The notes under the pieces were generated by a model, which saw nothing but the letters and a program-made list of their open reading frames with translations, was not told the origin of the DNA and did no database searches. DNA of 64,000 bases from Salvia splendens (taxonomy: Eukaryota; Streptophyta; Magnoliopsida; Lamiales; Lamiaceae). The position numbers were made by a program, and so were the translations under genes. The first letter of the stretch is position 1; the number at the start of each line of letters is the position of its first letter. Where the stretch lies: positions 33,019,322-33,083,321 of the forward strand of contig NC_056032.1 in the NCBI RefSeq assembly GCF_004379255.2. The letters run 5' to 3'. Below are positions 62,474 through 64,000 of the stretch, in pieces.

Positions 62474-63956
62474 TATCTTCCTAGGGTATTCAGATAAGGG
62501 GTATTCAGCCGGGTTTAAGGTAACTATAAGCTGGGATGTTATTTTAAAAAAAATATTTTTCCGTGTCTCGAGTCCTTCGATGTCGTGTCCACTTCTAGTG
62601 AGGTGGAGCTCCCTAAAGTCTCAAGTGAGTTAGAGCTTACCAACAACAGAAGTGAGGTGGAGTTCCCTTATGAGAGCTTGAGTAGGTAACTCATAAGGAA
62701 AAAAAACCTAATACTAATAGAATTGGAATAAGTAACATATATGCTTGCAAGTGTTACTCATTCTCTAATATGAGATAATCCATTAATAAAAACTAGCGTT
62801 AGTTCCTTTGTTTAAAAGTTTTTTGGTTTTATGTTTGTTGCAGTTTTTTCTTTGTTTTGTGAGATACACTTTTGTTTTGTGTGGACAATCTTCTCATTGT
62901 TTTAGAGCTGAAGAGTTAATATTTATATCAATACAATTTCCTTTCGGTCATTCTATCAAGAGTTCCGAATTTTAGCTTCAAAATGTTTACAGTATCAGAT
63001 TATAGTATGAAACATTGCTAGATATGGATTAAAGTTTTAGGCATTAGATAATTTTGAAATGCGATTACAGCCTTTTGAGGTCCATCCCACCTACAGTGTC
63101 ACACATGTTGAACAACTACATAGGCCAAATCACTATGAATTTGCTAGTAAAGGTGAAGTAGTAAGTGAGAATTTTGCTTTTACATAGTTTATCTTGTAAA
63201 GTGTAACGTTATTCTTGCTAATGGGTTCTATTTCTATCTATACCAATATCGAAGCTGAAAATTGAGGTAATGTGATTAATATGCTATTTATAGTTGTTAA
63301 AAGTTGTTTTCACAGTAGTAAGCTTAGTGAATTAGGAGAACTAGGAGTATATAATAATGCGTGTTGGTCGTTGTGTTACAAAAGAAAAAGTTAGCCGGAT
63401 GGATATTTAAGTTTAATAAGTTGGTTAAGCTAACCAAAAAAGTAACACCTCTTAATTTCATTAGTACTCCTTTGTACCAATTAAGTAAAAGGTTATTTTT
63501 TTAGATATAAAGATTAAGAAATTGTATTGAATGAGTTAAATAATAATAAAATAAAATAAAAGTAATGAAAAGAGTAGGAAAGATAAGAGAGAATAAACTA
63601 GATAATAGAATAAAGTACGATTAATTAGATGATATATTTTTTGTTAAAAAAGAAATGACTTAATTTTTTTGAGACGTCCCAAAAGTAATATGCCTCCATT
63701 TAAGCTGTGACAGATGAAGTATAAAATTGAGTAAGAAGTGTTAAGGAGTACTTCACGGTGCTTATTCGACCTTCTTTAGTTCATAGACATTCTTTAATTC
63801 ATAGAAGTGTCAAGGAGTACTTCACGGTGCTTATTCGATCTTGCAACGTTTTTGTTTTAGACCTTCTTTAATTCATAGACATACTCCTACTTTGGAATTA
63901 ATTTTATGATTTTATCAATTATTATGCGTTCACGTGATGCATCAGTTCTCAGAGTA
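62474..63956. other. AT-rich intergenic DNA
   Basis: No gene is supported. A MITE-like stretch with diverged ends (gtactcctttgtacca to gagacgtcccaaaagta) may lie at about 63455-63685. A direct repeat pair is listed separately. Confidence 0.5.
63734..63838. repeat. Direct repeat pair of 36 bp
   Basis: agaagtgttaaggagtactt... (63734-63769) recurs as agaagtgtcaaggagtactt... (63803-63838) with one mismatch. A neighbouring phrase ttcttta.ttcatagacat also recurs three times up to 63882. Confidence 0.85.
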
Positions 63957-64000
63957 CTCCCTCCATCCTATTGAAAATGACTTATTTTCTTTTTTGATTT
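63957..64000. mobile_element. Start of a Stowaway-type MITE cut by the window edge
   Basis: A TA followed by ctccctccatcctattgaaaa is a typical left end. The element continues beyond the window. Confidence 0.6.

Overview
The window is nuclear DNA of a flowering plant. It has AT-rich intergenic DNA, GT-AG introns, typical plant gene families, many Stowaway-type MITEs, and LTR retrotransposons and Mutator/Harbinger DNA transposons. The protein families point to a eudicot; an asterid (Lamiales-like) is plausible, but the sequence alone does not prove it.

Four host genes stand out. (1) A BEL1-like TALE homeodomain gene on + (CDS 15570-17655, 4 coding exons, 611 aa, apparent leader introns). (2) On -, the plant VIRILIZER gene, the large scaffold of the m6A RNA-methyltransferase complex (CDS 20420-33940). 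I could place 28 exons; all junctions stay in frame and give 2192 aa. (3) A single-exon Qa-SNARE of the SYP121/122 type on - (46493-47386, 297 aa). (4) A two-RRM chloroplast ribonucleoprotein of the CP33 type on - (50204-51850, 4 exons, 308 aa). These four are not an operon or cluster of shared function.

Everything else is mostly mobile DNA. Region by region: 1-746 and 5668-6354 are GC-richer, retroelement-like DNA split by a Ty1/copia element (752-5662) with 423-bp LTRs and a perfect gactc target duplication. 6355-6800 ends in a Mutator-like terminus (called family A here). 6800-14400 is intergenic with MITEs. 34789-35106 is a perfect 159-bp tandem duplication abutting a second decayed copia element (35107-40545). 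40546-41640 holds unrecognised gene-like scraps. 42004-44160 and 44212-46283 are two back-to-back Harbinger-like elements, each with a TAA target duplication and each carrying only a Myb/trihelix ORF1-type gene and no transposase. 48454-48575 is a long (TAA)n microsatellite. 51981-61398 is a nested block: family A ends outside, an inner MULE (from 53063) with a MuDR-type transposase, a GRF zinc-finger gene, and the 3' part of a Ty3/gypsy element with a 2.8-kb LTR. 61400-64000 is intergenic with further MITEs.

Most transposon genes are broken. The breaks recur in two forms: CGA-to-TGA stops, as expected from cytosine methylation and deamination, and frameshifts at or near poly-G runs. I saw no CRISPR array, bacterial operon, tRNA or rRNA gene. 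The most unusual arrangements are the paired ORF1-only Harbinger elements and the GRF-gene/MULE/gypsy composite.
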